NCBI RefSeq assembly: GCF_001307315.1
Contig: NZ_LGUC01000001.1
Span: forward strand, 2,108,001 to 2,172,000
Length of the DNA stretch: 64,000 nucleotides
Source of the DNA: Halolamina pelagica
GTDB taxonomy: Archaea > Halobacteriota > Halobacteria > Halobacteriales > Haloferacaceae
Reading direction: 5' to 3'
Below, in pieces: positions 25,209-35,073 of this stretch (position 1 is its first letter; each line of letters opens with the position of its first letter). The notes beneath the pieces were generated by a model. It did not search any database, was not told where the DNA came from, and worked only from the letters and a program-made list of their open reading frames with translations. A program made the translations under genes and the position numbers.

Positions 25209-25585
25209 GCGCCGACCGAATCGACGACGGCCACCGGCTCGCCCAACTGCTCGCCTCGGAGCTGGAAAGCGGCGCCAGCGCCGACGCGTTCGCGGTCACC
25301 GACGCCGACCCCGACGTGGATCCCACGCCCGAGGGTGCGCTGGCGTACCGCGTGCGCGACACCACGATCGACGAGCCGATCGCGACCGTCTACGTCCAGC
25401 CCGACCGCGCCCGCGTGGAGTTCCGCGCCGCGCCCGCGGCGGTCGCCGACGCCGCGACGGCGGCGGGACTCCGCGTCCGCCCGAAAGCCGCCGAGCCGCC
25501 CCAGACCGTCGTGTTCGTCGAAGACGGCGCCCAAGTGAAGCGCGTGCTTCCGGCGTTCGAGGCCGCGCTGGCGGCGGGCGACTGA
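25205..25585 (+). CDS. Conserved haloarchaeal hypothetical protein
   Basis: A 126-residue acidic protein with no membrane segment (MSADRIDDGHRLAQLLASEL...). It seems to be a small alpha/beta domain (RVRDTTIDEPIATVYVQPDR; PQTVVFVEDGAQVKRVLPAF). It overlaps the DUF2240 gene by ATGA and so is translationally coupled to it. I do not recognise the function. Confidence 0.65.
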   Translation: MSADRIDDGHRLAQLLASELESGASADAFAVTDADPDVDPTPEGALAYRVRDTTIDEPIATVYVQPDRARVEFRAAPAAVADAATAAGLRVRPKAAEPPQTVVFVEDGAQVKRVLPAFEAALAAGD

Positions 25586-26290
25586 TCAGGGTTCGAGCCG
25601 GGCCAGAATCGGGATCTCCGCGAGTCGCTCGTCGTCGAGTTCGTCCCAGTCGATCCCCGCGGGCTTGGCGGCCGGCGCGTCCGTCCGGATCGACCGTTCG
25701 GGCGTGCACAGCCAGTCCATCGGCACGTCCAGCGGCGTCGTCGGAACGTCGTCGTCGACCACTTGGATCTCGTGCACCGTCGTCGCCGTGGTCGTGTCAT
25801 CGTCGACCAGCCCGCACTCCCGCAGGACCGCGAACTCGAGGTCGCTGTACCCCTCACCCTTCCCGACGCGGCCGCCCGCCTCGGTCACGGCGACGCTGCC
25901 GGAGACGATCAGGTCGATCGGCGCCATCCCGTCGGGGGCGACCTGCACCCCGAGCTCCGCGGAGCCGCCGATCGTCGTGGCGTGGTCGATGTCGTCGATC
26001 TCGGCGGGGTCGAGCCGCAGAAAGCAGTCCTCGTCGCGGAGCCGCGGGACGGCCATGTACACCACCTTCCCCGCCTCCAGCGCTCGCCGTCGGACGGGCC
26101 GTTGGGGCGCATCCGGGTTCGCCTTGATCACGTCCGCGGCCGCCCAGTCGTCGGTGGCCGCGAGCCGTTCGGCCGCCCGCTCGGCGCCGGCGAAGTTGGG
26201 GATCCGGCCGTGGGGCGGGAACGGAAAGCGGGCGTCGCCGCTGGCGTCCAGTTCGTCCCACACCCGCTCGCGGAGCGCTTGCTTCTCCAT
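25586..26290 (-). CDS. 5-formyltetrahydrofolate cyclo-ligase family protein
   Basis: A 234-residue protein. The ATP-dependent enzyme converts 5-formyl-THF to 5,10-methenyl-THF. Visible features are the N-terminal MEKQALRERVWDELD, the basic substrate region (RPVRRRALEAGKVVYMAVP), SGSVAVTEAGGRVGKGEGYSDLEFA (the glycine-rich nucleotide loop, in part) and a closing VHEIQVVDDDVP. Divergent from mscS across 86 bp. Confidence 0.85.
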   Translation of the reverse strand: MEKQALRERVWDELDASGDARFPFPPHGRIPNFAGAERAAERLAATDDWAAADVIKANPDAPQRPVRRRALEAGKVVYMAVPRLRDEDCFLRLDPAEIDDIDHATTIGGSAELGVQVAPDGMAPIDLIVSGSVAVTEAGGRVGKGEGYSDLEFAVLRECGLVDDDTTTATTVHEIQVVDDDVPTTPLDVPMDWLCTPERSIRTDAPAAKPAGIDWDELDDERLAEIPILARLEP

Positions 26291-26376
26291 GTCGCCCCGT
26301 GGGAGCGCCAGTGGCTTAGCCCCCGGACGACCGCCCCGACGGCAACGCTTTTTCCGGGGCGGTGGGATGTGGAGGC

Positions 26377-27395
26377 GTGAACGTCGGTCAGTTCCCCGAC
26401 CCGATCCGGTTCCTCGGGTCGCTCATCGATAGGGTGGCCCCCTGTTCCCCAACTGGGGGAGCTCTCCAGCCGTGAGCTTCCTGATCCTGGTGCTGTTCAC
26501 GGCGTTCGGCTACGGGCTGTCTCGCTACGTCGTGCGGCTCGTCGGTCGGCAGGTCGCCAAGCGCTTCCGGCGCCAGAGCGTCGCCCAACAGATCCTCCGG
26601 CTGATCCGGGCGCTGGTCTCGCTGTTTTTCTTCCTGATCGGTGCGGGGCTGGTCGGCCTCGAACTCGGCAACATCGTGCTCTCGGTGACGGTGTTCTCGG
26701 CCGTGATCGGGATCGTGCTGGCGCCGCTGGTGGGGTCGATGGTCAACGGGCTGTTCCTGTTGGCCGACGAGCCCTACGAGATCGGCGACATGATCGAACT
26801 CCCCGACGGCACCCGGGGGTTCATCGACGACATCACCATCCGGTACACCAAGATATTCACGCTCAACAACACGTTCCTCGTGATCCCCAACGACGTGATC
26901 CGACAGGACAAGGTGACGAACCTCTCGGCGGAGGACGAACGGACCCGCCTGTCGCTCTCCGTCGAGGTGACCTACGAGAGCGACGTGGCGACCGCGCGTT
27001 CGCTCATCGAGAGCGCCGCCAGGAAGGTCGACGAAGTGATCGAGGGCGGGCCGGACATCCGGATCGGCTCGGCCCGTTACCCGGCGCGGCCCACCTGCTA
27101 CATCGACGAGTTCCACGACGACGGCGTGATCCTCACGCTTCGCTACTGGGTGAACCGCCCGTACAAACTCATGAACGCCCGATCGCGCGTCCAGACGGCG
27201 ATCTGGGACCAACTGGAGGAGGAGAACGTCGACGTGGAGATCGCCTACCCGCACCGCCACCTCGTGTTCGACGACACCAGCGGGGAGGCTCGGGTCGCGA
27301 CCCGGGAGGCAGCCGAGCGGAAGTCCGTCGACTCCGCGGCCGTCCGCGGTGATGCCGGCGATTCGGAGACCGGCGACGCCGAGGGCGACCGCTGA
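26377..27395 (+). CDS. MscS-family mechanosensitive channel (one apparent single-base deletion)
   Basis: The repaired product is 339 residues, starting at GTG 26377. Two or three membrane helices precede the pore helix (VTVFSAVIGIVLAPLVGSMVNG) and the beta domain (EIGDMIELPDGTRGFIDDITIRYTK shape), then the cytoplasmic vestibule. The channel opens under membrane tension during osmotic downshift. A missing C in C5 26438-26442 (RVAP|LFPNWGSSPAV) splits off the first 22 codons; without repair the gene would seem to start at 26472 and lose its N-terminal segment. The C-terminal tail is acidic and probably disordered. Confidence 0.88.
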
Positions 27396-27467
27396 CCCCG
27401 TCACCGGTTCGCGCGGGCGCGCGCCCGAACCGTTACCTTTCTGCCTCGCCGGCCCCGAGTTAGGGGT

Positions 27468-28513
27468 ATGACTACAGGGATCGCCGTGCTCAACTTCGGT
27501 GAGCCGGCCACAGCCGACCGGGCGGTCGTCGAGGACTACCTCGAACGGATCTTCTTCGCGAACATGGATATCGAGGGGAGACCACCGAAACGGCGGCCCG
27601 CGAGCGCGCCCGCACGCTGGCCGAACGTCGCGCCCCCGGCCTGATGGAGGAGTACGGCGAGATCGGCGGGTCGCCGTTGAACGCCCACGCGCAGCGACAG
27701 GCCGACCTCGTCGAGACCGAGCTCCGTGACCGCGGCTACGACGTCCAGACGTACGTCGGCTACCAGTTCATGGAGCCGTTCATCGGCGACGCCGCCGAGG
27801 CCGCCCACGAGGACGGCGTCGACCGGCTCATCGGCCTGCCGGTGTACCCGCTGTGTGGCCCCTCCACGACGGTGCAGGCCCTGGAGAAGCTCTCGAACGC
27901 GGTCGACGAGCTCGACTGGGACGTGCCGTACACCGAGATCACGGGGTACCACACCCACTCCGCGTACGCTCGCCTCCGCGCGGACAACATCCGCCAGACG
28001 CTGGATCGTGAAGGGCTCGAACTCGACGAGGACACGCGCCTGATCTTCTCGGCCCACGGGACGCCGACGTACTACCTCGACGAGGGGAGTCGCTACGTGC
28101 AGTACGTCGAGGAGTACTGCGAGATGGTGGCGGGGATGCTCGGCTACCCCGACTACGAACTCGGCTACCAGAACCACGCCAACCGCGACGTGGAGTGGAC
28201 CCAGCCCGACGTGGAGGACGTCGTCGAGGAGATCGACGCCGAGCGCGTCGTCGTCGACCCGACGAGCTTCATGCACGAACAGAGCGAGACCCTCGGCGAA
28301 CTCGACGAGGACCTCCGCGAGGACGCCGAGGAGGCGGGGCTGGGGTTCACCCGCGTGCCGGTGCCCTACGACGACGAGCGGTTCGTCGGCCTGCTCGCCG
28401 ACCTCACCGAGCCGTTCATCGCCGACTTCGACCCGGATCTCTACGGCCTCCAGCAGTGTAAGTGCCGGCCGGAGCCGAACGCGATGTGTCTGAACGCCCG
28501 ACGCAACGAATGA
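27468..28513 (+). CDS. hemH: Ferrochelatase (HemH/CpfC type), one apparent single-base deletion
   Basis: The repaired product is 348 residues (MTTGIAVLNFGEPATAD). It inserts ferrous iron into a porphyrin. The active-site His is in FSAHGTPTYYLDEGSRYV, and the conserved Glu in PTSFMHEQSETLGELDEDL. The C-terminus has Cys at QQCKCRPEPNAMC, a possible metal or Fe-S site. A missing G in G4 27575-27578 (NMDIEG|ETTETAARERARTLA) causes the break. The stop overlaps the next gene (ATGA). No hemF/hemN is nearby, so the coproporphyrin-dependent route is possible. Confidence 0.9.
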
Positions 28514-29835
28514 GCGACACCACCGCCGCGGCCGACGACGCCGACCCCAGCGTCGCGATCGTCGGGGGCGGGTTCACCGGCCTCTCGACGCTGCACGCCC
28601 TCGCCGAGCGCGGCGTCGACGCCGCCGTCTACGAGGCGACCGACGAGGTCGGCGGCGTCATCAAGAGCCGCGAGATCGAGGGGAAACTGCTCGAAGTCGG
28701 CCCCCAGCGCCTGCGGATGACCGACGCGATCCGGGCGATGGTGACCGATCTCGACATCGCCGACGAGGTGGTCACGGTCGACGACGACCTGCCGCTGTTC
28801 GTCTACGCCGACGGGAAGCTCAGGGAAGTGCCGCGGTCGCTGTCGGCGTTCCGCCGCACGGATCTGCTGTCGGTGCGGGGGAAACTGCGGCTGCTGGCCG
28901 AACCCCTGACGGACCCGATCGGCCCCGACGAGTCCGCACAGGACGCGTTCATCCGGAAGTTCGGCGCCGAAGCGTACACGAACCTGCTCTCGCCGATCTT
29001 CGGCGGCACGTACGGCTCCGATCCGGCGGCGATGCCCGCCGAACACGCGCTGAAGCCGATGATGGGCCTCGAGCGGCAGAAAGGGAGTCTGCTGCGGGCG
29101 GCGCTCTCCCGACTGGTGTTCTCGGAGGAGGAGACGCCCCCGGCCGCGAGCTTCGAGTCGGGGCTCCAGCGGCTCCCGTCGGCGCTGGCCGAGGCGTACG
29201 CGGATCGGGTCCAGCGGGAGACACCGGTGACCGGCATCGAACGCGCGGGGTCCGGCGCCGACGGCGAGTGGCTCGTCCACACCGAGGACGGGAGCCAGCG
29301 CGTCGACCACGTCGTGGTGACGACGCCCGCCGACACCACCGCCGACATCGTCGAGGGCGTCGACGCCGAGAGCGCGGCCGCGCTCAGGGAGTTCAACTAC
29401 AACCCGCTGGTGCTGGTCCACCTGGAGAGTGCGGCCCGCGCCGACGGGTTCGGCTACCAGGTGCGCCGAACCGAGCCGATGCGCACGCTGGGCGTCACCT
29501 GGAACACGAGCCTGTTCGACCGCGACGGCGTCTACACCGCCTTCCTCGGCGGGATGCACGATCCCGAGGCGATCAAGCGCGACGACGAGACGCTGGGCGA
29601 GACGGCGGCCGAGGAGTTCCGGCGCGTGATGGGCGTCGACGCCGAGGTGCTCCACGTCGAACGCATGCCGCGAGCGTTCCCGGCCTGGGACGACTCCTGG
29701 GCGGCCATCGAGCGCGTGGATCTGCCGGAGGGTATCACGCTCGCGACGAACTACACCGGGCGAATGGGGCTCCCCTCCCGGGTTCGCGAGGCGCGCCGGC
29801 TGGCGGGGGAGCTCTCGAACTCGATCAGCGAGTAG
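28510..29835 (+). CDS. hemG: Protoporphyrinogen/coproporphyrinogen oxidase (HemG/HemY/CgoX family)
   Basis: A 441-residue FAD amine-oxidase-fold enzyme. The dinucleotide motif VAIVGGGFTGLSTLHALAE is near the N-terminus, and a second flavin-contact motif ITLATNYTGRMGLPSRV lies at the C-terminus. It oxidises the porphyrinogen before metal insertion. Start at ATG 28510, overlapping hemH; the upstream in-frame ATG (28462) lies inside hemH. The neighbours hemH and hemE act before and after it. Confidence 0.9.
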   Translation: MSDTTAAADDADPSVAIVGGGFTGLSTLHALAERGVDAAVYEATDEVGGVIKSREIEGKLLEVGPQRLRMTDAIRAMVTDLDIADEVVTVDDDLPLFVYADGKLREVPRSLSAFRRTDLLSVRGKLRLLAEPLTDPIGPDESAQDAFIRKFGAEAYTNLLSPIFGGTYGSDPAAMPAEHALKPMMGLERQKGSLLRAALSRLVFSEEETPPAASFESGLQRLPSALAEAYADRVQRETPVTGIERAGSGADGEWLVHTEDGSQRVDHVVVTTPADTTADIVEGVDAESAAALREFNYNPLVLVHLESAARADGFGYQVRRTEPMRTLGVTWNTSLFDRDGVYTAFLGGMHDPEAIKRDDETLGETAAEEFRRVMGVDAEVLHVERMPRAFPAWDDSWAAIERVDLPEGITLATNYTGRMGLPSRVREARRLAGELSNSISE

Positions 29836-29853
29836 CCGGCGCGTCGGTCCGAC

Positions 29854-30865
29854 TTACTCCCACTCCCAGTTTTTCGCCGTCTCGACGAACGCCTCGACAC
29901 CCTCGATCGGCGTGTCGCGGTTGACGCCGTGGCCCAGGTTGAGGATGTGTCCCGCCGGCCCCGCCGCCTCGATGATCTCCGCGGTCCGCTCGCGGACGGT
30001 GTCGGGGTCGGCGAACAACAACGACGGGTCGAGGTTGCCCTGGACGGGCCGCTCGCCAAGTTCCGTCCGCGCGGTCGCCATGTCGACGGTCCAGTCGAGT
30101 GCGATCACGTCGGCGCCGGTGGCGTCGAGACTCTCGAGGCGCCCCCCATGTTCCGGACGAACTCCACCGTCGGGAGGTCGACGCTTTCCACGATCTCGCG
30201 GTGGAGCGGCAGTACGTACTCCGCGTAGTCGGCGGGGGCAACACGCCGGCGTACGTGTCGAACAGTTGGACCGCGTCGGCGCCGTGGTCGGCCTGCATCT
30301 GGAGGTACTCGGCGACCACGTCCGCGAAGCGCGCCATCAGTTCGCGGAACGCGTCGGGGTGGCGGGCGCGGAACTTCCGAACCGCCTTCCGGCCGCGGTC
30401 CGGGCCGCCGGCGACGACGTAGGAGGCGAGCGTGAACGGGCCGCCGGCGAACCCCAGGACGGCGTCCTCGTCGGCGACGCTCTCGGCCAGGCGGTCAAGC
30501 AGGTCGGCGACGAACGACAGCTCCTCGCGCACGTCGCCGCGGCGGCGGGCCACGTCGTCCGGCCCCTCGACGGGGTTCTCGATCACCGGACCCACGCCGG
30601 ACTCGATGTGGTAATCGAACCCCAGCGGTTCGAGGCAGGTGAGGATGTCCGAGAACATCACGACGCCGTCGACGCCGTAGCGCTCGTACGGCTGGAGCGT
30701 GATCTCCTCGGCGACTTCGGGCGTCTCGATCGCCTCGCGGAACGAGTACTGTTCGCGGAGGTCGCGGTACTCGGGCAGGTGGCGGCCGGCCTGTCGCATC
30801 AGCCAGACGGGCGGGCGCTCGGTGCGCTCGCCGCGGGCGGCGCGGACGAGCAGCGGATCGGTCAT
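29854..30865 (-). CDS. hemE: Uroporphyrinogen decarboxylase (two apparent single-base deletions)
   Basis: The repaired product is 337 residues, the usual HemE length. It decarboxylates uroporphyrinogen III to coproporphyrinogen III. The N-terminal PPVWLMRQAGRHLPEYR is the signature with the catalytic Arg residues. VVMFSDILTCLEPLG and the C-terminal NLGHGVNRDTPIE are also typical. The frame is lost at G5 30234-30238 (minus strand VLP|PADYAEYVLP) and at C6 30142-30147 (RNMGG|RLESLDATG). Both are repaired by one base. Convergent with hemG 18 bases away, so two transcripts serve the heme pathway. Confidence 0.9.
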
Positions 30866-30923
30866 AGTGGGGTTCGGCGGGTCGGGGTTAGTGCGTTTCC
30901 GTTCGGGCTGTCCGATCGCGGGA

Positions 30924-31628
30924 CTACTTCCACTGCTCCACGTCGGGTTCCGACTGGAGTTCGCCCTTGGCCTGCCGGCCGTGCGGCCAGAACGTGAGCA
31001 GCAGCACGCTGCCGTAGAACACGCCGACGCCGAGGAGCACGGCCACGCCCGGAAGCGCACCGACAGTTGCCGCTCGAACGAGACTCGTGAAGCTCCCGAA
31101 CACGGTCAGGCGGACGGCCCACGCGCCGACCAGCACGGAGATCAGCGGGAAGTACACCCGGCGGAGCCGGCGGGAGGTGGCCTCGAACCCCGAGATCTTG
31201 ATCGTCGGCTCGCGCAGGTCCTCGCTCAGCAGTTCACGCCAGTTGGACTGGACGGCGCCGTCGGGGTCGAGCGCGTTCGCGAACACGTTCTCTTCGAGGA
31301 GCCGGAGCCGGGAGCGCCAGATGTCGTACACCCGGTAGCGCCGCACCTCGATCCAGAGGAAGATCATCACCATCGCCATCCCGATGAGCAGGATGTAGTG
31401 GGGCCGTGAATCGGCGGAGAACGCCCAGGTGAGCAGCGTCGCGGTCACGACGACGGCCCAGTTGGTCGTCCGGTCGATCCGGGTCCGCCAGGCGCTCATC
31501 CGGGAGAGCTCCCCGCGGTAGCTGTGCCCCATCAGCGAGAGGAAGTCGGACCGGTCGGTGGCTGCCTCCCCGGCGATCTCGCGTTCCTCCGGGGACTCCG
31601 GGTCGAAATCGGGCGGGATGTCGGTCAC
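30924..31628 (-). CDS. DUF2270 integral membrane protein
   Basis: A 234-residue protein starting at GTG 31626-31628 (VTDIPPDFDPESPEEREIAG). It has four hydrophobic segments: NWAVVVTATLLTWAFSA, YILLIGMAMVMIFLWIE, VYFPLISVLVGAWAVRLTV and VAVLLGVGVFYGSVLLLTFW. The basic loop RRYRVYDIWRSRLRLLEENV is typical of DUF2270. Function unknown. Confidence 0.8.
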   Translation of the reverse strand: MTDIPPDFDPESPEEREIAGEAATDRSDFLSLMGHSYRGELSRMSAWRTRIDRTTNWAVVVTATLLTWAFSADSRPHYILLIGMAMVMIFLWIEVRRYRVYDIWRSRLRLLEENVFANALDPDGAVQSNWRELLSEDLREPTIKISGFEATSRRLRRVYFPLISVLVGAWAVRLTVFGSFTSLVRAATVGALPGVAVLLGVGVFYGSVLLLTFWPHGRQAKGELQSEPDVEQWK

Positions 31629-31704
31629 TCGCGAAGCTACACCCGCCGCCTGTATAAGCGTGTGACACCAGCCCACGCGGATCTATCGGGGCGAGTCGCC
31701 CCCC

Positions 31705-32745
31705 TCAGATCGGGCGCAGGTGCTCGCAATCCCCCGCCGTCACGCGCTCGCGCTCGCCGTCGTCGGTCTCGACGAGCAGCGCGCCGGGGAAGGTCACGTC
31801 GACGGCCTCGCCGACGATCTCGCCGCCGGGCGTGTCGACCCGCACGCGCTGGCCGAGCGTCGCCGCGTGCTCGCGCCAGGCGTCGAGGACCGAGTCGGGA
31901 TCGCTGCGGAGATCGTCGAACGTCTCCAGGAGGCGCTGGGTGAAGGCGCGGCGGTCGACCGGCTCGCCGCGCTCGATCTGGAGCGACGTGGCCCCCTCGG
32001 GAAGTGAATCGGCAGCCACGTTGGCGTTGATCCCGATGCCGGCGATCAGCCACGCCACGCGGTCGGCCTCGCCCTCCATCTCGGTGAGGATCCCACAGAG
32101 CTTCTTCCCGCCGCGTTCGCCCGACCCACCCAACACGTCGTCGGACGAGTCCGACTGGCTCTCGTTCGCCGGGTCGCCGGCGGCTTCGCCGCCGCCTGCA
32201 AGCGGAACCTCCGGTTCCGCCCTGCTCACGAGAACGTCGTTTGGCCACTTGATCCGCGCGTCGACGCCGGCCTCCCGCGCGGCGCGAGTCACGGCGACCG
32301 CGGCCGCGAGCGTGTAGATCGGCGCGTGGGCCGGCGGCACGTCCGGGCGGAGCAGCAGCGAGGTGTAGATCCCGCCCGGCGGGCCGGTCCAGCCGCGGTC
32401 GAGCCGCCCGCGGCCGGCGGTCTGCTCGTCGGCGACGACCGCCACGTCCTCGTGGCCTTCGGTGGCCAGTTCGCGAGCGCGCTCGTTCGTCGAGCCGATG
32501 CTGTCGTGGAACTCGACGGCGAAGCCAGCATCCAGCCCGAACTCGATCGCGGCGCCGCCGAACTCGGGCACGTCGGTCACGCGGTAGCCGTCGTCGGTGC
32601 TCTCGATCCCCCAGCCCTCCTCACGCAGCGCCTCGACCTGCTTCCAGACCGCGGCGCGGGAGACGCCGAGGCGCTCCGCGAGTGCGGGGCCGGCGACGGG
32701 GCCCGCCGCGAGCGCGTCGAGGAGTGCGCGGCGCGTGTCAGTCAT
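31705..32745 (-). CDS. birA: BirA, biotin-protein ligase with repressor-type helix-turn-helix
   Basis: A 346-residue bifunctional biotin ligase. The N-terminal wHTH is [20 protein letters not shown] (residues 23-42). The ligase domain has [12 protein letters not shown] (108-119), the biotinoyl-AMP loop, and KWPNDVLV (166-173). Between KWPNDVLVS and KKLCGIL is an unusual insert of about 39 residues (175-213), Gly/Ser/Glu-rich. Its DNA consists largely of three hairpins. It lies divergent from pccB, and the biotinylated subunit of that carboxylase is a natural substrate. Confidence 0.92.
   Translation of the reverse strand: MTDTRRALLDALAAGPVAGPALAERLGVSRAAVWKQVEALREEGWGIESTDDGYRVTDVPEFGGAAIEFGLDAGFAVEFHDSIGSTNERARELATEGHEDVAVVADEQTAGRGRLDRGWTGPPGGIYTSLLLRPDVPPAHAPIYTLAAAVAVTRAAREAGVDARIKWPNDVLVSRAEPEVPLAGGGEAAGDPANESQSDSSDDVLGGSGERGGKKLCGILTEMEGEADRVAWLIAGIGINANVAADSLPEGATSLQIERGEPVDRRAFTQRLLETFDDLRSDPDSVLDAWREHAATLGQRVRVDTPGGEIVGEAVDVTFPGALLVETDDGERERVTAGDCEHLRPI
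32140..32220. repeat. Three consecutive hairpin palindromes inside birA
   Basis: GTCGGAC-GA-GTCCGAC (32140-32155), CGGCGGC-TTC-GCCGCCG (32178-32194) and GCGGAACC-TCC-GGTTCCGC (32202-32220) are perfect stems of 7, 7 and 8 bp. They fill most of the 39-codon in-frame insert of BirA. They look like a small palindromic element inserted in frame. Confidence 0.65.
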
Positions 32746-32968
32746 GGGTGCGGCTGGGGTCGGCGGGGTAAAGCGGCGATGATGTCGGTCGACCGGAGCC
32801 CCGATCCGGGATCGCCGATCGTTCGACAGGTGACGTACCCGTCGTCGGACCCTGGTTCGCGGGGGCTCCGTTCCCCGCTCGGTTCTCGGGGGAGTCCGCC
32901 TCCGCACCACGTTCGGGGTCGCTCCATCGTTCGGAATCCTTTTGCGGCACGTGGGCGACCCTCCGACA

Positions 32969-32992
32969 ATGACTGCAGGTGGTCCACAGTGA
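32969..32992 (+). other. Seven-codon mini-ORF overlapping the pccB start
   Basis: ATG...TGA encoding MTAGGPQ; its TGA overlaps the pccB GTG as GTGA. It may be a leader peptide coupling translation, or chance. No Shine-Dalgarno sequence precedes it, consistent with a leaderless transcript starting near 32969. Confidence 0.3.
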
Positions 32993-34539
32993 CGATGGAG
33001 GACCGCATCGAGGAACTCCGAGAGAAGCGCGAAGAGGCCCTGAAAGGTGGGGGCGAAGCGCGTATCGAGCGCCAGCACGAGAAGGGGAAGATGACCGCTC
33101 GCGAGCGGATCGACTACTTCCTCGACGACGGCACGTTCACGGAGTTCGACCAGTTCCGAACCCACCGCAACCACAAGTTCGGGATGGAGGAGAAACAGCC
33201 GTACGGCGACGGGGTCGTCACGGGCTACGGCGAAGTCAACGGCCGGAAGGTGTTCGTGTTCGCCCACGACTTCACGGTGCTGGGCGGCTCGCTCGGCGAA
33301 GTGTTCGCCGAGAAAGTCACGAAGGTGATGGACAAGGCGATGCAGGTCGGCGCCCCCGTCGTCGGCCTCAACGACTCCGCGGGCGCCCGGATCCAGGAGG
33401 GCGTCGACGCACTCGGCGGGTTCGCGGAGATCTTCCGCCGGAACCAGGAGGCCTCCGGCGTCGTCCCGCAGGTGTCGGCGATCATGGGCCCCTGTGCCGG
33501 CGGCGCGGTGTACTCCCCGGCGATGACCGACTTCACGTTCATGGTGAAGGACACGAGCCACATGTTCATCACCGGCCCCGACGTGGTCGAGACGGTCACC
33601 GGCGAGGAGGTGACGTTCGAGGAGCTCGGCGGCGCCGTCACTCACGCCTCCACCTCCGGCGTCGCGCACTTCGCCGAGGAGAGCGAGGAGGACGCGCTCG
33701 ACAACATCGCGCGCCTGCTCTCCTACCTCCCGCAGAACAACGTCGAGGACCCGCCGCGAGTCGATCCCTGGGACGACCCCGAGCGCGCCGACGAGTCGCT
33801 CAACCAGGTCGTGCCGGACGAACCCCGCAAGCCATACGACATGCACGACGTGCTCACGTCGGTCGTCGACGAGGGCTCGTTCTTCGAGGTGCACGAGGAG
33901 TTCGCGAAGAACCTCGTCACCGGGTTCGCCCGGATGGACGGCCGCTCGGTCGGCGTGCTCGCGAACCAGCCCCGAGTCAACGCCGGCACGCTGAACATCG
34001 AGGCCAGCGAGAAAGGCGCCCGCTTCATCCGCACCTGTGACGCGTTCAACGTGCCCGTCCTGACGTTCGTCGACGTGCCCGGCTTCATGCCCGGCACCGA
34101 CCAGGAGCACAACGGGATCATCCGCCACGGCGCGAAGCTGCTGTACGCCTACTGCGAGGCGTCGGTCCCGCTGCTGACGACGATCACCCGGAAAGCGTAC
34201 GGCGGCGCCTACGACGTGATGGCCTCGAGCCACGTCGGCGCCGACGTGAACTACGCGTGGCCGACCGCGGAGATCGCGGTGATGGGCCCCCGCGGCGCGG
34301 TGAACATCCTCTACAGCGACGAACTGGAGGCGGCCGACGACGCCGAGGCGCGCCGGGAGGAGCTCATCGACGAGTATCGCGAGGAGTTCGCCAACCCCTA
34401 CACCGCCGCCGACCGCGGCTACGTCGACGACGTGATCGAACCGCCGGAGACTCGCGCGCGCCTGATCTCCGACCTGGAGATGCTGCAGGGCAAGCGCGAG
34501 CAGACGCCCCAGAAGAAACACGGCAACATCCCGATATGA
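32989..34539 (+). CDS. pccB: Propionyl/acetyl-CoA carboxylase carboxyltransferase subunit
   Basis: A 516-residue carboxyltransferase (crotonase fold, two halves). The start [20 protein letters not shown], the oxyanion-hole glycines in [20 protein letters not shown] and the C-terminal [20 protein letters not shown], ending KKHGNIPI, are typical of haloarchaeal PccB. It transfers carboxyl from biotin to propionyl-CoA or acetyl-CoA. The biotin carboxylase subunit is not in the window. GTG at 32989 is chosen over the internal ATG at 32995 by analogy with relatives. It overlaps the pccX gene (ATGA). Confidence 0.92.
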   Translation: MTMEDRIEELREKREEALKGGGEARIERQHEKGKMTARERIDYFLDDGTFTEFDQFRTHRNHKFGMEEKQPYGDGVVTGYGEVNGRKVFVFAHDFTVLGGSLGEVFAEKVTKVMDKAMQVGAPVVGLNDSAGARIQEGVDALGGFAEIFRRNQEASGVVPQVSAIMGPCAGGAVYSPAMTDFTFMVKDTSHMFITGPDVVETVTGEEVTFEELGGAVTHASTSGVAHFAEESEEDALDNIARLLSYLPQNNVEDPPRVDPWDDPERADESLNQVVPDEPRKPYDMHDVLTSVVDEGSFFEVHEEFAKNLVTGFARMDGRSVGVLANQPRVNAGTLNIEASEKGARFIRTCDAFNVPVLTFVDVPGFMPGTDQEHNGIIRHGAKLLYAYCEASVPLLTTITRKAYGGAYDVMASSHVGADVNYAWPTAEIAVMGPRGAVNILYSDELEAADDAEARREELIDEYREEFANPYTAADRGYVDDVIEPPETRARLISDLEMLQGKREQTPQKKHGNIPI

Positions 34540-34844
34540 CCGACGCGGAGTCGGGCGACCCGGCTGCGGGCGAGTCGGCGGCGGGCCTCGTCGACCGCCT
34601 CGATCTCCCGGACGACGCCGACGCGGCGGAAGCCGCGGCCATCGCTGCTGCGGTCTCGGCCCACATCCGGGATCAGGAGGCTGCGGCGGCCGCCGCCGCG
34701 GCCGAACGCGAGGGGGAAAGCTGGCAGGACAAGCGCTGGGGGTTCGCAGGTCGCGTGGAGTCACTCCAGCGCCGGACGGTCAGAGTCCGGGACGGCACGC
34801 CCACCGACGCCTGGAGCGCCGCGGGCCGTGCGGATCGACTCTGA
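34536..34844 (+). CDS. pccX: PccX-like small subunit of haloarchaeal propionyl-CoA carboxylase
   Basis: A 102-residue acidic, Ala-rich protein directly after pccB (ATGA overlap). A helical [20 protein letters not shown] segment precedes the conserved tail [20 protein letters not shown]. Haloferax mediterranei propionyl-CoA carboxylase needs a third small subunit, PccX, encoded beside pccB. Position, size and the WGFAGR-type tail fit that role. The assignment is from memory of the family and context. Confidence 0.7.
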   Translation: MTDAESGDPAAGESAAGLVDRLDLPDDADAAEAAAIAAAVSAHIRDQEAAAAAAAAEREGESWQDKRWGFAGRVESLQRRTVRVRDGTPTDAWSAAGRADRL

Positions 34845-34856
34845 GTCGGCTTTTCC

Positions 34857-35033
34857 TCAGTCACCGAAGTAGAGGTACGCCCGCGGGGCGACGATGCCGA
34901 GCAGGATGACGATCCCGAAGGCGATCCACTCCGGTACGTCCGTGAGCACGGCGACACCGACGCCGAGCACCGCCGCGACGACCGCGAAAACGAGGCGGAC
35001 ACGGATCTCCCGGTCGAAGTCGAGTTCGCTCAT
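34857..35033 (-). CDS. Small two-helix membrane protein
   Basis: A 58-residue protein (MSELDFDREIRVRLVFAVVA) with two hydrophobic segments (about 12-29 and 33-52) and the end YLYFGD. Typical of tiny haloarchaeal membrane proteins with no known role. It ends 12 bases from pccX, convergent. Confidence 0.6.
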   Translation of the reverse strand: MSELDFDREIRVRLVFAVVAAVLGVGVAVLTDVPEWIAFGIVILLGIVAPRAYLYFGD

Positions 35034-35073
35034 GGCCACTCTCAACGGGCCGGGCCCCTGAACGCGTCGGTCG

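Noticed and set aside
26341-26376. Terminator hairpin between the cyclo-ligase and mscS genes
   Set aside because: CCGCCCCG...CGGGGCGG pairs across a 16-base loop, but the genes are divergent here, so no transcript ends at this place.
26388-27404. 338-residue minus-strand frame opposite mscS
   Set aside because: Antisense shadow; the mscS protein has clear membrane and beta-domain features.
29854-30865. hemE as a pseudogene with two frameshifts
   Set aside because: Both breaks are single missing bases in G/C runs, identical in type to 22 other sites in the window; all catalytic motifs are intact.
31705-34764. 1019-residue frame joining birA to sequence opposite pccB
   Set aside because: Only the last 346 residues are BirA; the rest is antisense to pccB and pccX. 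The true start is ATG at 32743-32745.
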